A stretch of DNA of 64,000 bases, taken from positions 1,736,001-1,800,000 of the forward strand of contig NZ_CP038436.1 in assembly GCF_004683965.1 (NCBI RefSeq), written 5' to 3'. Shown here piece by piece: positions 63,771-64,000 of the stretch. How positions within the stretch are numbered: position 1 is the stretch's first letter; each line of letters opens with the position of its first letter. The notes beneath the pieces are model-generated. The model saw nothing but the letters and a program-made list of their open reading frames with translations, was not told the origin of the DNA and made no database searches. Both the position numbers and the translations under genes were made by a program. Origin of the DNA: Nocardioides seonyuensis (GTDB lineage Bacteria; Actinomycetota; Actinomycetes; Propionibacteriales; Nocardioidaceae).

Positions 63771-64000
63771 GTGCAGACACGGAACACTCGGCGAGTGCGA
63801 CTCGCCTCGAGCGCCCTGATGGCGCTCACCCTCGCCACGACACTGGCAGCGTGCGGCGACGACGGTGACGCGGAGGGATCGGCGGACGGGACCACCACCG
63901 TGACCGTCGCGACCTTCAACGAGTTCGGCTACGAAGGACTCATCGAGGAGTGGAACTCCTCCCACGACGACATCAAGATCGAGCAGGTGAAGGTCGGCAC
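63771..64000 (+). CDS. Extracellular solute-binding lipoprotein (ABC sugar importer), 5' part
   Basis: From the GTG at 63771 (GGAG 8 nt upstream) the frame encodes VQTRNTRRVRLASSALMALT followed by LATTLAACGDDG, a lipoprotein signal with lipobox LAAC, then a Gly/Asp/Ser-rich linker and TVTVATFNEFGYEGLIEEW, the first strand and helix of a family 1 solute-binding protein. It continues past the right edge. Operators upstream suggest CebR-type control and a beta-glucoside ligand (inference). Confidence 0.9.
   Translation, partial: MQTRNTRRVRLASSALMALTLATTLAACGDDGDAEGSADGTTTVTVATFNEFGYEGLIEEWNSSHDDIKIEQVKVG

Overview
The window is a contiguous piece of chromosome from a high-GC Gram-positive actinobacterium, most likely a Nocardioidaceae member (Nocardioides or a close relative). 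The reasons are the very GC-rich third codon positions, many GTG starts, dense 4-bp ATGA/GTGA gene overlaps, a 13E12-type DUF222/HNH protein, an ECF42-type sigma factor with its DGPF partner, a CebR-like sugar locus and frequent leaderless-type promoters (TANNNT exactly 6 nt before a start codon). I see no rRNA, tRNA, CRISPR array, integrase or transposase. Genus and species cannot be fixed from this sequence alone.

Layout. 1-4.7 kb: OmpR-type response regulator, tandem GNAT acetyltransferase, DEAD-box RNA helicase, YceI protein. A striking ten-unit palindromic repeat array sits between the convergent helicase and YceI genes. 4.9-9.3 kb: a TetR/pirin pair divergent from a translationally coupled operon (FAD monooxygenase, small membrane protein, GH1 beta-glucosidase), with two clear TetR-type operators between them. 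9.5-16.5 kb: a surface-glycan cluster (sulfotransferase-like protein, three glycosyltransferases and, convergent, UDP-glucose dehydrogenase); the convergent gap holds two families of short repeats. 16.5-19.3 kb: a three-gene unit that looks like a type VII (ESX/WXG) secreted effector system: a 94-residue ESX-like protein, a WXG-plus-cysteine-peptidase-like protein, and a lipoprotein with an internally duplicated domain.

19.4-31 kb: a MalY-type C-S lyase, a DUF1622 membrane pair, a PAP2 phosphatase, an AhpD-like protein, a FabH-like ketosynthase, a VOC protein, a large secreted zinc metalloprotease with fibronectin-III-like repeats, the DGPF/ECF42 pair with its own ECF42-like promoter, and a winged-helix AlkZ-like protein lacking the expected catalytic glutamines. 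31-38 kb: a GAF-GAF histidine kinase, a MaoC dehydratase, a phosphodiesterase, an MMPL transporter and a divergent NarL-type two-component pair with a long palindrome between them. 38-45 kb: signs of gene decay (a TetR gene with an in-frame amber stop, a 5'-truncated hydrolase, a frameshifted membrane protein) among stress-type genes (LysM protein, quinone oxidoreductase with a leaderless 13-codon leader ORF, PspC, cupin, TerD, DUF4287).

45-64 kb: two alpha/beta hydrolases, a lipoprotein, beta-carbonic anhydrase with a DJ-1/PfpI protein divergent from a GlxA-type AraC regulator, a 13E12 HNH protein, a PadR-controlled FadH-like reductase, a secreted GH16-like protein, an Lrp regulator divergent from a cystathionine/methionine gamma-lyase, an alpha-methylacyl-CoA racemase, a PPOX flavoprotein, a carboxylesterase/luciferase-like operon, a TPR-GGDEF protein, and a divergent ABC sugar-importer region (MsiK-like ATPase and start of a solute-binding lipoprotein) with two CebR-like operators. 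The last gene runs off the right edge and a possible gene runs off the left edge.
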